From Mangrovibacterium marinum (GTDB lineage Bacteria; Bacteroidota; Bacteroidia; Bacteroidales; Prolixibacteraceae), in the NCBI RefSeq assembly GCF_003046625.1, contig NZ_QAAD01000001.1, positions 372,001 to 436,000 of the forward strand: a stretch of DNA of 64,000 nt, given 5' to 3'. Below, piece after piece: positions 36,393-46,372 of this stretch. Below the pieces are notes generated by a model. That model did no database searches, had not been told where the DNA came from, and saw only the letters and a program-made list of their open reading frames with translations. The translations under genes and the position numbers were made by a program. The stretch's first letter is position 1. The number at the start of each line of letters is the position of its first letter.

Positions 36393-39134
36393 TCAGGGCT
36401 TCAATTGAAGGACAATCTCTGAGGATTTCAGTTGACCGGACTCCGCTTTTAACTGAATTGTTCCTTGTGCTCCGGGCTTGGCTTTTACAATTACCAGGCA
36501 GAGACCGCCAAATGCTTTTCGGGTGTGCGACGGGAAAGCGTTCATATCTGTGGGGTCGCCATTGTCGGTAGCCACAATCTCGCCGGGACCTTCCAAACTG
36601 AATTGAATTTCATCCGCAGCATCCCGAACCCAAAGCCCGTTTTCATCAGTCACTTTCACGGTGACAAATGCCAAATCTTTACCGTCAGCTTTTATTTCAT
36701 TTCGATCCGCTTCGGCTGTCAATCCTGCTGCTTCCCCGGTTGTACGGATCGTTTGTTCGGCCCACTCTTTTCCGTCTTTGTAGGCAACAGCTTTCAACTC
36801 ACCCGGTTCGTATTGCACATCGTCCCAGCGCAAGCGATATTCCAGTTCGCCTTTGGCTTTTTTACCCTGCGAACGGCCGTTCAGGAACAACTCAACTTCA
36901 TCGCCCGAGGTAAACACATGCACTGGAGTGACTTTGCCAATGCGATCGGGCCAGTTCCAATGCGGCAAGATATGCACTATGGGCAAATCCGGGCGCCAGC
37001 GCGACTGGTACAAATAATAGCGATCTTTCGGAAATCCGGCCAAATCGATGATGCCGGAATAAGAACTTCGGGCTGAGTAATACGGCGTAGGCTCGCCGAT
37101 GTAATCCCAGCCGGTCCACACAAACTCGCCGGCCACAAACGGGTGCGCATCCTGAGCAGCAAATACTTTATCGGCACTGGAGCCAAAATCGACAGCGTAA
37201 AGCTCATACGCACTTACATAGCCGCTGGCTTCATTTCCACCTTTTCCTTCACGAACCGGAGCACTCACCTTTTCAGAAACCGGGAACAGGTAGGTTCCGC
37301 GTGTGCTCAAAGCTGATGCAGACTCAGTACTGATAATTGCTTTTTCGGGGAATTGCTTGTGAAATGCAGGGTATTGAGGCGCCGTCCGAATGCGGTCGGT
37401 CCCTTCAAACATTGGATCCTGGCGAATACCTTCGCCCTGGTAATTCAAACCAACCAAGTCAGCCACCTTGGGTAGCTCCATATAGGGCTTGGCGTAGTTC
37501 ATTGCGGTTATTGTTGGGCGTGTCGGGTCTTCTTCCTTCACAAAATCGTACAGCCGCTGGCCAACAGCGGCTCCTTCTTCGGCTGTGTACTGTTCCCCCA
37601 CTTCGTTGCCAAAACTCCATACGATAACCGATGGACAATTGCGGTCGCGACGAATAAACGCGCGGGTATCAGCCTCCGACCAATCCGGGAAAATAAGGTG
37701 AAAATCGTGCGGTGTTTTTTTCATTTCCCAGCAGTCGAAAATCTCATCGATCACCAGGAATCCCATGCGGTCGGTCAGCTCCAAGAGCTCAGGAGCCGGC
37801 GGATTGTGCGACATACGGATGGCGTTGCAGCCCATTTCGCGCAATATCTCGAGTTGGCGTTCAGCCGCACGCGTATTGAAAGCGGCACCCAAAGCACCCA
37901 AATCGTGATGCTGGTTAACGCCGTGAATTTTGATCAGTTCGCCATTTACCAAAACGCCTTGATTCGGGTCGAATTTCACATCGCGAACACCAAATCGTGT
38001 TTCGTATTGATCGATTAATTTGTCCTTCTCATAAAGCTCGGTCACTGCAACATACAGGTTGGGCTGTTGCGTAGGGCGCGGCCCCCAAAGCTTCGGATTT
38101 TTCAAAACAATGCTCGCTTCAATTTTAGCTTGCGCTCCGGCTGCCACTGTTACGGTTTGCGGATCGAAATCACCGGCAACAGCTTCTTTGCGATTGCCGT
38201 TTTCGTCCAACTCAAAAATCCGTGTAATCAGTTTTGTTTCGCTATCTTTTTCTGAACTGTTTTCAATTTTCACTTCCAGATCGAGCTTGGCAGACTCGCC
38301 GGAAATATCGCTCGCTTTGACGAAGGTTCCCCAATGGGCAATGTGCACCGGGTTTGTTTTCACCAGCCATACGTTGCGGTAAATGCCGCCTCCGGGATAC
38401 CAGCGTGCTGAATAATTGGGATTATCAACCCGGATTGCCAGCTGGTTTGTGCCGCCGGGGATTAAATAGGGCGTGAGGTCCACGCGCCAGGAATTGTAGC
38501 CATAAGGCCAGCCACCAACCAGCTTTCCATTCAGCCAAACGATGGCATAGGACATGGCTCCATCGATATCGAGGAAAATAGATTTTCGCGCGTCTTCGGC
38601 AGGAATGCTTAGTTTTTTACGGTACCAGCCCACGCCGTTGCTCGGCAGGCGGCCCATACCTCCACCAACTTCGGGATTATCGCCCACAAAGAATGGCCCT
38701 TTGATCGCCCAGTCGTGCGGCAATGTGACCTGCTCCCACGAACTGTCGTCAAAATCGGCCTGAACAAAAGGAAAGTTTCCACCCGGATTTCCTTCCGGAC
38801 GGCTATGTTGTGTTTTCGAATCAGCGATAAATTCATTTGCTGTTGGCAATACCCAGGGTTTCAAAACCAGTTGCTCACTTTCAATATCGAGAGCCTCGGT
38901 CGGTTTTGAGTCGGCATCCTTGCTGTCGTTATTTTCTTTGACTTCCGGGCGTACATCGTAAATCAGGGAGTCACTCTTTTCGGCGCTGTCGTATTTATAG
39001 AAAGTCCAGCCGTTGTTTAAACTAATTCGTTCGCGGGCTAAATCCTTTGCTGCCGATTTTGGTTCGCATCCAAAAGCAACAAGGAGAAAACAAAGGAGAA
39101 GTAAGTTTCTGGTTTTCTTGTAGGTTCGATTCAT
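36393..39134 (-). CDS. GH2 glycoside hydrolase lipoprotein (beta-galactosidase-like)
   Basis: A 913-aa protein from the ATG at 39134 (MNRTYKK), which gives a good lipoprotein signal with C23 in VAFGC; the frame is open to 39224 but the extra residues have no signal character. Jelly-roll and Ig-like GH2 domains precede the TIM barrel with acid/base Glu in SFGNEVGEQ and nucleophile Glu in IISTESAS. A DUF4982-type domain and a bacterial Ig-like domain follow. Activity is likely on beta-galactose, beta-glucuronide or another side-chain sugar of complex xylan; exact specificity is open. It follows SusD across a hairpin. Confidence 0.9.
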   Translation of the reverse strand: MNRTYKKTRNLLLLCFLLVAFGCEPKSAAKDLARERISLNNGWTFYKYDSAEKSDSLIYDVRPEVKENNDSKDADSKPTEALDIESEQLVLKPWVLPTANEFIADSKTQHSRPEGNPGGNFPFVQADFDDSSWEQVTLPHDWAIKGPFFVGDNPEVGGGMGRLPSNGVGWYRKKLSIPAEDARKSIFLDIDGAMSYAIVWLNGKLVGGWPYGYNSWRVDLTPYLIPGGTNQLAIRVDNPNYSARWYPGGGIYRNVWLVKTNPVHIAHWGTFVKASDISGESAKLDLEVKIENSSEKDSETKLITRIFELDENGNRKEAVAGDFDPQTVTVAAGAQAKIEASIVLKNPKLWGPRPTQQPNLYVAVTELYEKDKLIDQYETRFGVRDVKFDPNQGVLVNGELIKIHGVNQHHDLGALGAAFNTRAAERQLEILREMGCNAIRMSHNPPAPELLELTDRMGFLVIDEIFDCWEMKKTPHDFHLIFPDWSEADTRAFIRRDRNCPSVIVWSFGNEVGEQYTAEEGAAVGQRLYDFVKEEDPTRPTITAMNYAKPYMELPKVADLVGLNYQGEGIRQDPMFEGTDRIRTAPQYPAFHKQFPEKAIISTESASALSTRGTYLFPVSEKVSAPVREGKGGNEASGYVSAYELYAVDFGSSADKVFAAQDAHPFVAGEFVWTGWDYIGEPTPYYSARSSYSGIIDLAGFPKDRYYLYQSRWRPDLPIVHILPHWNWPDRIGKVTPVHVFTSGDEVELFLNGRSQGKKAKGELEYRLRWDDVQYEPGELKAVAYKDGKEWAEQTIRTTGEAAGLTAEADRNEIKADGKDLAFVTVKVTDENGLWVRDAADEIQFSLEGPGEIVATDNGDPTDMNAFPSHTRKAFGGLCLVIVKAKPGAQGTIQLKAESGQLKSSEIVLQLKP

Positions 39135-39254
39135 CATTGATTCAGTTTTTCTAGGCGAAAGCATCTCCGGTTTGGATTCGCTTTCGGGGTCGGTCGGAAA
39201 TTCGATACTAGCCGACACGTTCACAAATTCAAATCGTGCCTGCCTTTATTGGGG

Positions 39255-39284
39255 AAAAACGGAACCGGAACAAAGTCCGGTTCC
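39255..39284 (-). terminator. Hairpin/attenuator between susD and the enzyme genes
   Basis: GGAACCGGA (39261-39269) pairs perfectly with TCCGGTTCC (39276-39284). On the minus strand it is followed by GTTTTTCCCC. It lies 42 bases past the susD stop. Since all downstream enzyme genes are on the same strand, it may be a leaky terminator that lowers enzyme expression relative to SusCD, or a 3'-end stabiliser. Confidence 0.7.
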
Positions 39285-39325
39285 ATCTCAATTTACTCAA
39301 TTAAACATTATCAGATCCTATCAAA

Positions 39326-41176
39326 CTAATAACCTGGGTTTTGATATGCTTCTTTTTCGGCATCGGTGTTATCCATGTTGTCGAACTGACTGGCCGGAAT
39401 CGGACGCAGGTAATGGTACGATTGAATTTCGCGGGTATGAGTAACCGCGTTAAAGCTGTTCGTTTCACAGATGGTATATTCGCCGGCATACTCTTCCAGT
39501 TTACCAGTGCGGGTCAGGTCGTACCAACGCAGGTTTTCACCGTAAAGCTCGCGAGAACGTTCCATCAAAACGTAATCGATGTCAATTGTAGCTGGCGTCG
39601 CAGCAACCATATCATCGCCATGATCAGGTGCCCCTGCTCTTCGACGGATTACATTCACCAGGTCTTTTGCGGTATAATTGGCTTGCGTATTGGCTCCTTT
39701 CACTGCTGCTTCCGCTGCAATTAAATAGGTCTCAGACAGCTTTGCAATCGGGAAAGGACGCGTAGAAGCATCGTTCTTATACGGTCCATCGGGAGTAATA
39801 TCGTCTGTCCGGTAAGGACCAAACTTCCAAACTGACGGATAGTTATGGCGAGAAATCATGGATGGAGTCCAAACGCCATAAGCCTTATTGCTGAAGTAAC
39901 CAAACTTACCGCTCGATTCCTGCATAAGAGAAGCTTTGTCGGCGTCTGTCGGTGGAAAATAGAATACAGTATCACCGTTATTAATATCCATGCCATTCAT
40001 GCCTTTCAGCACGGTGCCATCCCAAGCAGTTCTTCCTTGATAGTTTGCTTTGTAAACAGTTACAAAAGTTCCTGAAAATCGTGTATCCATATCGCGATCG
40101 GAAACCGGGAAAGTATTGGTAAATACTTCGTGGGTTGGTGTAATTAAACGCCACGGGCGACCTACTTCCTGAATTGCCTGACGGTAAATGAACTTGTTGC
40201 CGTTCACGGCCAATTCAAAGTCCATATTCATGGCGAAGCTGGAACGGTTCGACTTCATGTTGCTACTGGCGTTCGACCCCCAACTGTTAGCTGTACTTTC
40301 GTCATACACATAGCTACTTGAAGTGTGATCAGCACACAACAAAATCTCACTGTTGTAGTCATTCGATCCCAGGTTTACATCGCGGAAAGTCGCCTGCAGG
40401 GCAAATGGTCCCGGATTTTGGATGGCAGCTACGGCTACATCATAAGCCATTTGGTAATATTGGGCAGATGTTAAACCATCGGTATCTGTTTCACCGGTAC
40501 GTTCTAACCACCAGCCGTAAGTCAGGTAAGCTTTCGCCAGAAAGTGCTGCGCTGCGATCTTGTTTGTTGCACTTGTCAATCGTGGGGTCGAAGGCAACTC
40601 GTCAACTGCATCTTCCAAGTCGGGGAAGATCACCTTCGTATAGACTTCCTGTGTTGTATTTCGGGTTGAATAACGGGAAGGTGTTGTGTTGAACATTAAT
40701 TCGCCGGAACCTAAATCCAGCGGAACGCCACCAAAAGTTGTCACCAACAGGAAATAATTGTACGCACGGAAGAATTTTGCTTCAGCGATTAATGATGCGT
40801 CAACACCAGCCTCATCGCCCTTCTCAATAATTCCATTACAGGTATTGATGGCCGGGAACGTATTGTTCCAAATTGTTCCTAAGCCATCATTCCCTGATGT
40901 AATATTATAGGTATCCAAGTTCAATCCATAACCATCTTTATTGTCACCATAAGTTGCTTCGTCGGTACCGGCAGTCGACAAATACATCATCCCGGCAGGA
41001 CCGTGAATCCAACGTAATTGAGAGTAGACTGAACTCAAACCTGATTCGATCCCCTCGACCGTGCTAAAAAATTCAGGTGTCATTTCCGCGCGGGGCTGCT
41101 CATCCAGGATATCTGAACAAGATGGGGTTATAAATAGTGCAGCAACTACAAATGCTGATAAAAATATATTTTTCAT
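39326..41176 (-). CDS. SusD/RagB-family glycan-binding lipoprotein (module 2)
   Basis: A 616-aa outer-membrane lipoprotein with C20 in FITPSC. The N-terminal DEQPRAEMTPEFF segment, TPR-rich helical core (FRAYNYFLLVTTFGGVPL) and C-terminal VIRRRAG...RSRELYGENLRW are typical of SusD. It forms the lid of the SusC channel and binds xylan-derived oligosaccharides at the cell surface. It lies 23 bases after susC. Confidence 0.96.
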   Translation of the reverse strand: MKNIFLSAFVVAALFITPSCSDILDEQPRAEMTPEFFSTVEGIESGLSSVYSQLRWIHGPAGMMYLSTAGTDEATYGDNKDGYGLNLDTYNITSGNDGLGTIWNNTFPAINTCNGIIEKGDEAGVDASLIAEAKFFRAYNYFLLVTTFGGVPLDLGSGELMFNTTPSRYSTRNTTQEVYTKVIFPDLEDAVDELPSTPRLTSATNKIAAQHFLAKAYLTYGWWLERTGETDTDGLTSAQYYQMAYDVAVAAIQNPGPFALQATFRDVNLGSNDYNSEILLCADHTSSSYVYDESTANSWGSNASSNMKSNRSSFAMNMDFELAVNGNKFIYRQAIQEVGRPWRLITPTHEVFTNTFPVSDRDMDTRFSGTFVTVYKANYQGRTAWDGTVLKGMNGMDINNGDTVFYFPPTDADKASLMQESSGKFGYFSNKAYGVWTPSMISRHNYPSVWKFGPYRTDDITPDGPYKNDASTRPFPIAKLSETYLIAAEAAVKGANTQANYTAKDLVNVIRRRAGAPDHGDDMVAATPATIDIDYVLMERSRELYGENLRWYDLTRTGKLEEYAGEYTICETNSFNAVTHTREIQSYHYLRPIPASQFDNMDNTDAEKEAYQNPGY

Positions 41177-41199
41177 AATTACCTTTCGTTGTCAGTTAA

Positions 41200-44100
41200 T
41201 TAAAATGTTACATTTAATCCGAACAGGAAGTTACGTGTAGCCGGTGTATTGTACCCAACTACCTGAATCCGGTTTGTAACAACTGCATTATCTGCGACTG
41301 CCTGTGTGCTTGTGTCGCTACTATTCGAGTTAGGTTGCGGGTCTAATCCTGTTTCTTTGTAGAATTTCGAACCAAATACGAATGGATTTTGAGCCGTTAC
41401 ATAAAGTCTCAACTTATTCAATTTCAGCTTTTGCAACCAGTCTTGCTTGAAGTTATAAGCGAGAGTGATGGTTGAAACCTTCACGTACGAAGCATCGAAA
41501 TATGACAATGTACTCGCATATTTAGGGTTGTTTGTCACTTCCGGTCCATAAGGTTTTGGATAGGCATTCGTTGGATTATCCTCCGTCCAGTAGTCGATCT
41601 TAACCTGACCGCGGCGTCCGTTGTTCATGTTCAGGTAACTGGTTTGAGAGTGAAGAGCACTTACTAAAATACCGCCGCTCTTAAAGCTACCAATTACTGA
41701 TAGGTCGAATCCTTTGTAGCCAACACGTGTATTGAACCCGCCCTGGAAATCAGGCTCAACAGAACCCAGAATCTGACGGTCATCATCTTCCAGTGTCGTA
41801 CCTTGGCCAATTTGACGGGTTGGGTTTCCCTGTGCATCGTAATCGCCGGTATATTCAACTTTAATCATACCAACTTCGCCGGTGGAGCCTTCGTATTTCG
41901 TCACCTCATTTTCTTCACCTTTTTGCCAGATGCCGATTTTTTTGAAGTCATAGATTACATCAATTGGTTCGCCTACAAACCAGCCGTTCCCTTTATCATA
42001 CTGCTGACCACTGGCCAATTCCTTGATTTTGTTCCGGTTCACAAAGAAGTTCACACCAACGTCCCATGACCACCCGTTCAGATCTTTAATAACATTTCCG
42101 TTCAATGACAATTCAACCCCTTTATTCTGAGTTTTGCCAATATTGGTCATAAACGACTCGGTAACACCAGAGGTTGGAGGAAGACTTTGCGCCACAAGAA
42201 CATCTTTTGTTGTTTGCGTATAGTATTCGAGCGTACCGCTCAAGCGATTATCCAGGGCATGAAATTCCATCGCCAAGTTCCAGTTTGTGGAGTACTCCCA
42301 ACCGAGGTTGTAGTTTGGCAGATTCGATACATAGTATCCACTCACATTTCTACTACCAAAGTTGTAATAGTTAGTCGACAAGCCACCAAGCGTTTGGTAG
42401 GGTTGAATAGCCTGGTTAGACGTTTGTCCGTAACCGACTCTGAATTTCAGAAAGTTCAACCATTTAACGGACTGCATGAATTCTTCGCTTGATGCCAACC
42501 AGCCCACAGAAAGGGCAGGATAAGTGTGCCATTTTTTCCCTGAAGCCAATACAGAAGAACCGTCAGAACGAACCGTTGCTGTTGCCATGTATTTGCCATC
42601 GTAGTTATAAGTTGCACGGGCCATAGCCGATGTCAAACCTCGTTTGTAATAAATCTGCTTCTCCGGATCGACTGTAATTTCCCCGTCATCGCTCAGCAAA
42701 CCGAAGTTATAGTATTGTAGAAAATCCGCTGCAACATCCTGACCCGCCATATTAGAGGTGTTACTTTCAGTTTGCTCTGCTGAGTACATAGCAACTAAGC
42801 CCAGAGTATGTTTTTCGGCAAAAGTCTTGTCGTAGTAGAGCAAATTTTCTACTGCCCAATTGGTTGTCAACACGTTCTCGATCTGCGCATTCGAAATGGT
42901 ACTGGCATTATACGGAGTCTCTGCACCATTGTATTTACCATAGTTACTTTGACGGTAGTTTAAGCCCAAATTCATACGATACTTCAAGCCATCAACGATA
43001 TTAACTTCTCCGTAAAATGAATTATACGAGGCAAAATTCTTCCGTCTTTCTCTCCATTTGTCACCAAGCTGATCTACCATCAACGGATTGTAGTAAAGAC
43101 CAATATCCTGATTATTAATTGCCAATGATCCTGTTTTTATCGAGCCATCGGCGTTATACGGATTGGTGATGGGAGTTAATGAGAGTACAGTGCCCAGGAT
43201 GTTGCTGGTTTCGCCAGTTACAATACCATAAGAACTAATTGAACTAACACCAACCTTTACGCGCTCACCCAGTTTCTGATCGAAGTTGGCACGCAATGAG
43301 TAGCGTTCGTATTCTTGCCCCGGCAATACACTGGTTTCGTCATAGTAGCCAGCTCCAAAACTGTAACCACCGCCTTTTGTCGAGCCAGATAAACCAACAT
43401 CGTGGCTGGTAACCATTCCGGTTTCAAACATCAAATCCTGCCAATCGGTGCTGACCGATTTGTCTTCATCGACACCATACTGCCAACTAGCTCCGTTTTT
43501 AATGGCTTCTTCACGCCAAGTGATGAATTCGTCCGCATTCATCATCGGGTACTTGTTCATCAAGCTTTTCACACCATAATAACCGCTGTAAGTTACAACA
43601 GGCTCTTTGTCTTTAGAGTCGCCTTTAAATGTTGTTATGATGATTACACCGTTGGCACCACGAGAACCGTAAACGGCTGTTGCCGAAGCATCTTTCAGGA
43701 TGTCCAGACTTTTAATATCGCTTGGGTTAATGTCTTGCAATGAACCTGCAAATGGGATTCCATCCAGAACGATCAGCGGATCATTACTTGCGGTTAACGA
43801 ACGAGTACCGCGAATACGAATTTGCATTGAAGCTCCGGGACGAGAAGATGTTTGCATCATTTCGACACCGGCAACGCGACCTTGCAACGACTGAGAAATG
43901 TTTGAAGAAGCAACAGCTCGCAGTTCTTCGCCTCCCACTGAAGCCACAGAACCAGTCACTGCTTCTTTGCGTTGCACGCCGTAACCAATAGCGACAACTT
44001 CCTCCAAACCAATGGTCTGTTCCTGCATTACGACATCAATCAGTGATCTCCCGTCCAATGCCATTTCAATATTTTCCATCCCAACAAACGAGAAGATCAA

Positions 44101-44646
44101 CGTTGAAGTGGCTGCTATATCTCTCAATACATATTTACCGTCGAAATCGGTAATGGTACCGTTTGTGGTTCCTTTTTCAACAACGGTAACACCGGGCAAC
44201 GGTTGTCCGCCTCCATCGGTCACCGTTCCGCTAACCGACACTTGCTGTTGCTGCTGTTTTTGATCGAACGACCACACAACATCGCTTTTAGAAATGATTA
44301 CCGATTTGTCGACAATCTTGTAAGAGACGTCCATGTCTCCCAGAATTTGTTCAAGCACATTCTCGATGCTTGCATCATTCAGGTCTACATCAACACGGCG
44401 ACTGACATCAAAATCGTCGTTACTGTAGAAAAACTGGTAATCGCTTTGACTTTTGAGTTCATCGAACACATCCTTGATGGTTGTGTTTTTCAACTGAAGG
44501 TTGAATTTGCTTTGCTGGGAAAAGGAACTTGCCGTAGCACCCAACATACTCAAAAAGAATAAGAAGATTGTTAGTTTCATACACAAGAATAGTTTAGGTA
44601 CGAAATACCTCTGCCAATCAGGCGGATAGATCTGATTTTTTTTCAT
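41200..44646 (-). CDS. SusC/RagA TonB-dependent transporter with STN domain (module 2)
   Basis: A 1148-aa outer-membrane receptor importing oligosaccharides. A signal peptide with a long cytosolic-type leader (about 1-43) is followed by a secretin/TonB STN domain (about 48-115), a carboxypeptidase-regulatory-like domain (about 137-215), the plug (GSRGANGVIII) and a 22-strand barrel ending in FLFGLNVTF. The STN domain is the part that signals to FecR anti-sigma factors, which fits the upstream gene. The start is MKKNQ at 44646, opposite a TAnnTTTG box. Confidence 0.97.
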   Translation of the reverse strand: MKKNQIYPPDWQRYFVPKLFLCMKLTIFLFFLSMLGATASSFSQQSKFNLQLKNTTIKDVFDELKSQSDYQFFYSNDDFDVSRRVDVDLNDASIENVLEQILGDMDVSYKIVDKSVIISKSDVVWSFDQKQQQQQVSVSGTVTDGGGQPLPGVTVVEKGTTNGTITDFDGKYVLRDIAATSTLIFSFVGMENIEMALDGRSLIDVVMQEQTIGLEEVVAIGYGVQRKEAVTGSVASVGGEELRAVASSNISQSLQGRVAGVEMMQTSSRPGASMQIRIRGTRSLTASNDPLIVLDGIPFAGSLQDINPSDIKSLDILKDASATAVYGSRGANGVIIITTFKGDSKDKEPVVTYSGYYGVKSLMNKYPMMNADEFITWREEAIKNGASWQYGVDEDKSVSTDWQDLMFETGMVTSHDVGLSGSTKGGGYSFGAGYYDETSVLPGQEYERYSLRANFDQKLGERVKVGVSSISSYGIVTGETSNILGTVLSLTPITNPYNADGSIKTGSLAINNQDIGLYYNPLMVDQLGDKWRERRKNFASYNSFYGEVNIVDGLKYRMNLGLNYRQSNYGKYNGAETPYNASTISNAQIENVLTTNWAVENLLYYDKTFAEKHTLGLVAMYSAEQTESNTSNMAGQDVAADFLQYYNFGLLSDDGEITVDPEKQIYYKRGLTSAMARATYNYDGKYMATATVRSDGSSVLASGKKWHTYPALSVGWLASSEEFMQSVKWLNFLKFRVGYGQTSNQAIQPYQTLGGLSTNYYNFGSRNVSGYYVSNLPNYNLGWEYSTNWNLAMEFHALDNRLSGTLEYYTQTTKDVLVAQSLPPTSGVTESFMTNIGKTQNKGVELSLNGNVIKDLNGWSWDVGVNFFVNRNKIKELASGQQYDKGNGWFVGEPIDVIYDFKKIGIWQKGEENEVTKYEGSTGEVGMIKVEYTGDYDAQGNPTRQIGQGTTLEDDDRQILGSVEPDFQGGFNTRVGYKGFDLSVIGSFKSGGILVSALHSQTSYLNMNNGRRGQVKIDYWTEDNPTNAYPKPYGPEVTNNPKYASTLSYFDASYVKVSTITLAYNFKQDWLQKLKLNKLRLYVTAQNPFVFGSKFYKETGLDPQPNSNSSDTSTQAVADNAVVTNRIQVVGYNTPATRNFLFGLNVTF

Positions 44647-44653
44647 AAGTTTG
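44646..44653 (+). promoter_or_regulatory. TAnnTTTG box opposite the susC start codon (module 2)
   Basis: TAAGTTTG on the plus strand matches the Bacteroidota -7 consensus exactly, and its first base lies opposite the A of the susC ATG. It would start an RNA antisense to the susC leader near 44660. No -33 TTTG is seen. Confidence 0.45.
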
Positions 44654-44659
44654 TTCTTG

Positions 44660-44751
44660 AGTTTTAATACTTAATTAGGCCTGTTCTGGTAAAACAGGTT
44701 TGAAATTTTAGGTCGGATGATGCTGGTAACATCGCCGGCCTTTTTTTTTTT
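44660..44751 (+). ncRNA. Candidate DonS-like antisense sRNA in the fecR-susC gap (module 2)
   Basis: Plus-strand segment antisense to the whole susC leader. It contains a CCTGTT/AACAGG hairpin and ends in a terminator hairpin (GGTCGG 44711-44716 with CCGGCC 44735-44740, inner GATG/CATC) followed by eleven T residues at 44741-44751. No plus-strand gene is present to need this terminator. The arrangement matches the cis-encoded sRNAs reported upstream of susC genes in ECF-controlled Bacteroides loci. The 5' end is inferred from the TAAGTTTG box. Confidence 0.5.
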
Positions 44752-45706
44752 ATTTGTCCATTATCTCGATCTGTTCTTTATTGGTTTCAAATTTCACTTT
44801 ATTAATCTGCTGGATAATACGCAGCGTATACTCCAAGGAGCGGTCTTTGTTGATTACACCCGAAAAACGGTAATTCCTGATCTTTTCATTTTCAAATGTA
44901 AAGCTCACTTCGTACCAACGTTCCAGCTGTTTGGTTAGGTTCTGCAGCGTCTCGTCGTCGAAGTAGATTTTCCCGCCTTTCCACGATGTAAACTCATCCG
45001 TATTCACTTGTTTGGTTTCCACATTGCCCGATTCGCGGCTGAAAAGCAATTGCTGTCCGGGCTTCATCATCACATCATTGTTATCCGACATGAATTCAAC
45101 CTGTCCCTCAACCAATACTGTTTCAATCACCGGCTCGCTTTGGTAGGCTTTCACGTTGAATTGGGTACCATGCACTTTGACGGCCGAATTACCGGCATGC
45201 ACGATAAAAGGAATTTTTTTGTTTTTGGTAACTGAGAAGAAGGCTTCACCTTCCAGGTAAACTTCGCGGTTTTCGCTGCCGAAGGATTGCTTGTACTTTA
45301 GGTTTGATCCGGCATTCAACCACACGTTTGTGCCATCGAAAAGTGTCACGTTCGAGATTTGTCCGTTGGGTGCTGAGATGCAGGCAAAGGTATTCGGCAT
45401 TTCTGAAGGCGACTGGATTAGAAACAGTCCGCCGGTCAGCAGCACGGCCACCACAAAAACGGCTGCATATTTTGCAAAGCTGAGCCAAAGCTTCCGGCTG
45501 TTTTTCATGTTGCCTTTCACTTCTCTCCAGGCTTTGTCGGTCGATTTCAGGTTGCGGAGTTTAGCCACCTTGTCGCGCGCATCCAGAATTTGCTGAGAAA
45601 TCTTTAAATCCTCGTCGCCCGCTTCAAACTGCACCGACGAATCTGTTTCCTCGCCATGCAACTTTGCAGCTAACTCTTCCCACTTATTTTTTGCTTGTTC
45701 TGTCAT
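44750..45706 (-). CDS. FecR-type anti-sigma factor (module 2)
   Basis: A 318-aa inner-membrane protein from the ATG at 45706 (MTEQAKNKW). A cytoplasmic N-terminal sigma-binding part (1-70) is followed by one membrane segment (about 77-97) and a periplasmic FecR domain (about 120-215) with a DUF4974-type C-terminal domain, which contacts the STN domain of its SusC. It is 102 bases after the ECF sigma gene and just before susC, so it is the cognate regulator of this system. Confidence 0.95.
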   Translation of the reverse strand: MTEQAKNKWEELAAKLHGEETDSSVQFEAGDEDLKISQQILDARDKVAKLRNLKSTDKAWREVKGNMKNSRKLWLSFAKYAAVFVVAVLLTGGLFLIQSPSEMPNTFACISAPNGQISNVTLFDGTNVWLNAGSNLKYKQSFGSENREVYLEGEAFFSVTKNKKIPFIVHAGNSAVKVHGTQFNVKAYQSEPVIETVLVEGQVEFMSDNNDVMMKPGQQLLFSRESGNVETKQVNTDEFTSWKGGKIYFDDETLQNLTKQLERWYEVSFTFENEKIRNYRFSGVINKDRSLEYTLRIIQQINKVKFETNKEQIEIMDK

Positions 45707-45808
45707 TTCACTCTTATGACACAAAAAGCGACTGATAGGGTGAAGCCGAATTAAACTTTTTTTAACAGAAAACCACTTCGCCTTGATAATCAACACAATT
45801 ACAGAGTG

Positions 45809-46372
45809 CTATTTTTTTCGTCGACGGAATGAAAAACTGAAAAGATTCAGGAAATATGCGGATAGCTTGAAACGAATCATCTTGTAGGCAATGCCCATTT
45901 GGGTCTTAATGGTGTTTTTGGACAAATTCAGTGTTGAAGCAATTTCGTTGTAGGTCAAACGTTCGTGATAGGCTAGCTGAAAAACCTTTTTACACTGTGC
46001 CGGAAGCTCATCGATTGCTTTGGTAATGTGAACAGCCAGTTCTTCCTGCGAGAAATCGTCGTTGGGATCATCGATCAATTCCGCAGGAACAGCCGATTCC
46101 GTGATCTCATCCATCTGCTTTTCATCTCTCAGGTAATTCAGGCTCCGGTTGCGTACCATATTCAAAAGGTAACTTTTCAAACTGGTCCGGATCGTCAACT
46201 CATCTCTTTTCTGCCAAAGCGCCACAAAGACTTCCTGCACGATATCATCGGCTATCTGCTCACTTTTCACATAGCGTAAAGCAACCAGCAAGGCCAGATG
46301 ATAATTCGATTTGAAAAACCGTTCAAACGAAGATTCATCTGTCAACCCATATTTTTGATAAATAGCTCCCAT
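45809..46372 (-). CDS. ECF RNA polymerase sigma factor (module 2)
   Basis: A 187-aa sigma-70 family protein of the Bacteroidota type. Region 2 (SSFERFFKSNYHLALLVALRYV...DIVQEVFVALWQKRD) and region 4 (LTYNEIASTLNLSKNTIKTQ) are clear. The C-terminal tail is basic and hydrophobic. It should direct polymerase to the promoters of the downstream susC operon when FecR is released. It is the first gene of module 2, behind the terminator of module 1. Confidence 0.95.
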   Translation of the reverse strand: MGAIYQKYGLTDESSFERFFKSNYHLALLVALRYVKSEQIADDIVQEVFVALWQKRDELTIRTSLKSYLLNMVRNRSLNYLRDEKQMDEITESAVPAELIDDPNDDFSQEELAVHITKAIDELPAQCKKVFQLAYHERLTYNEIASTLNLSKNTIKTQMGIAYKMIRFKLSAYFLNLFSFSFRRRKK

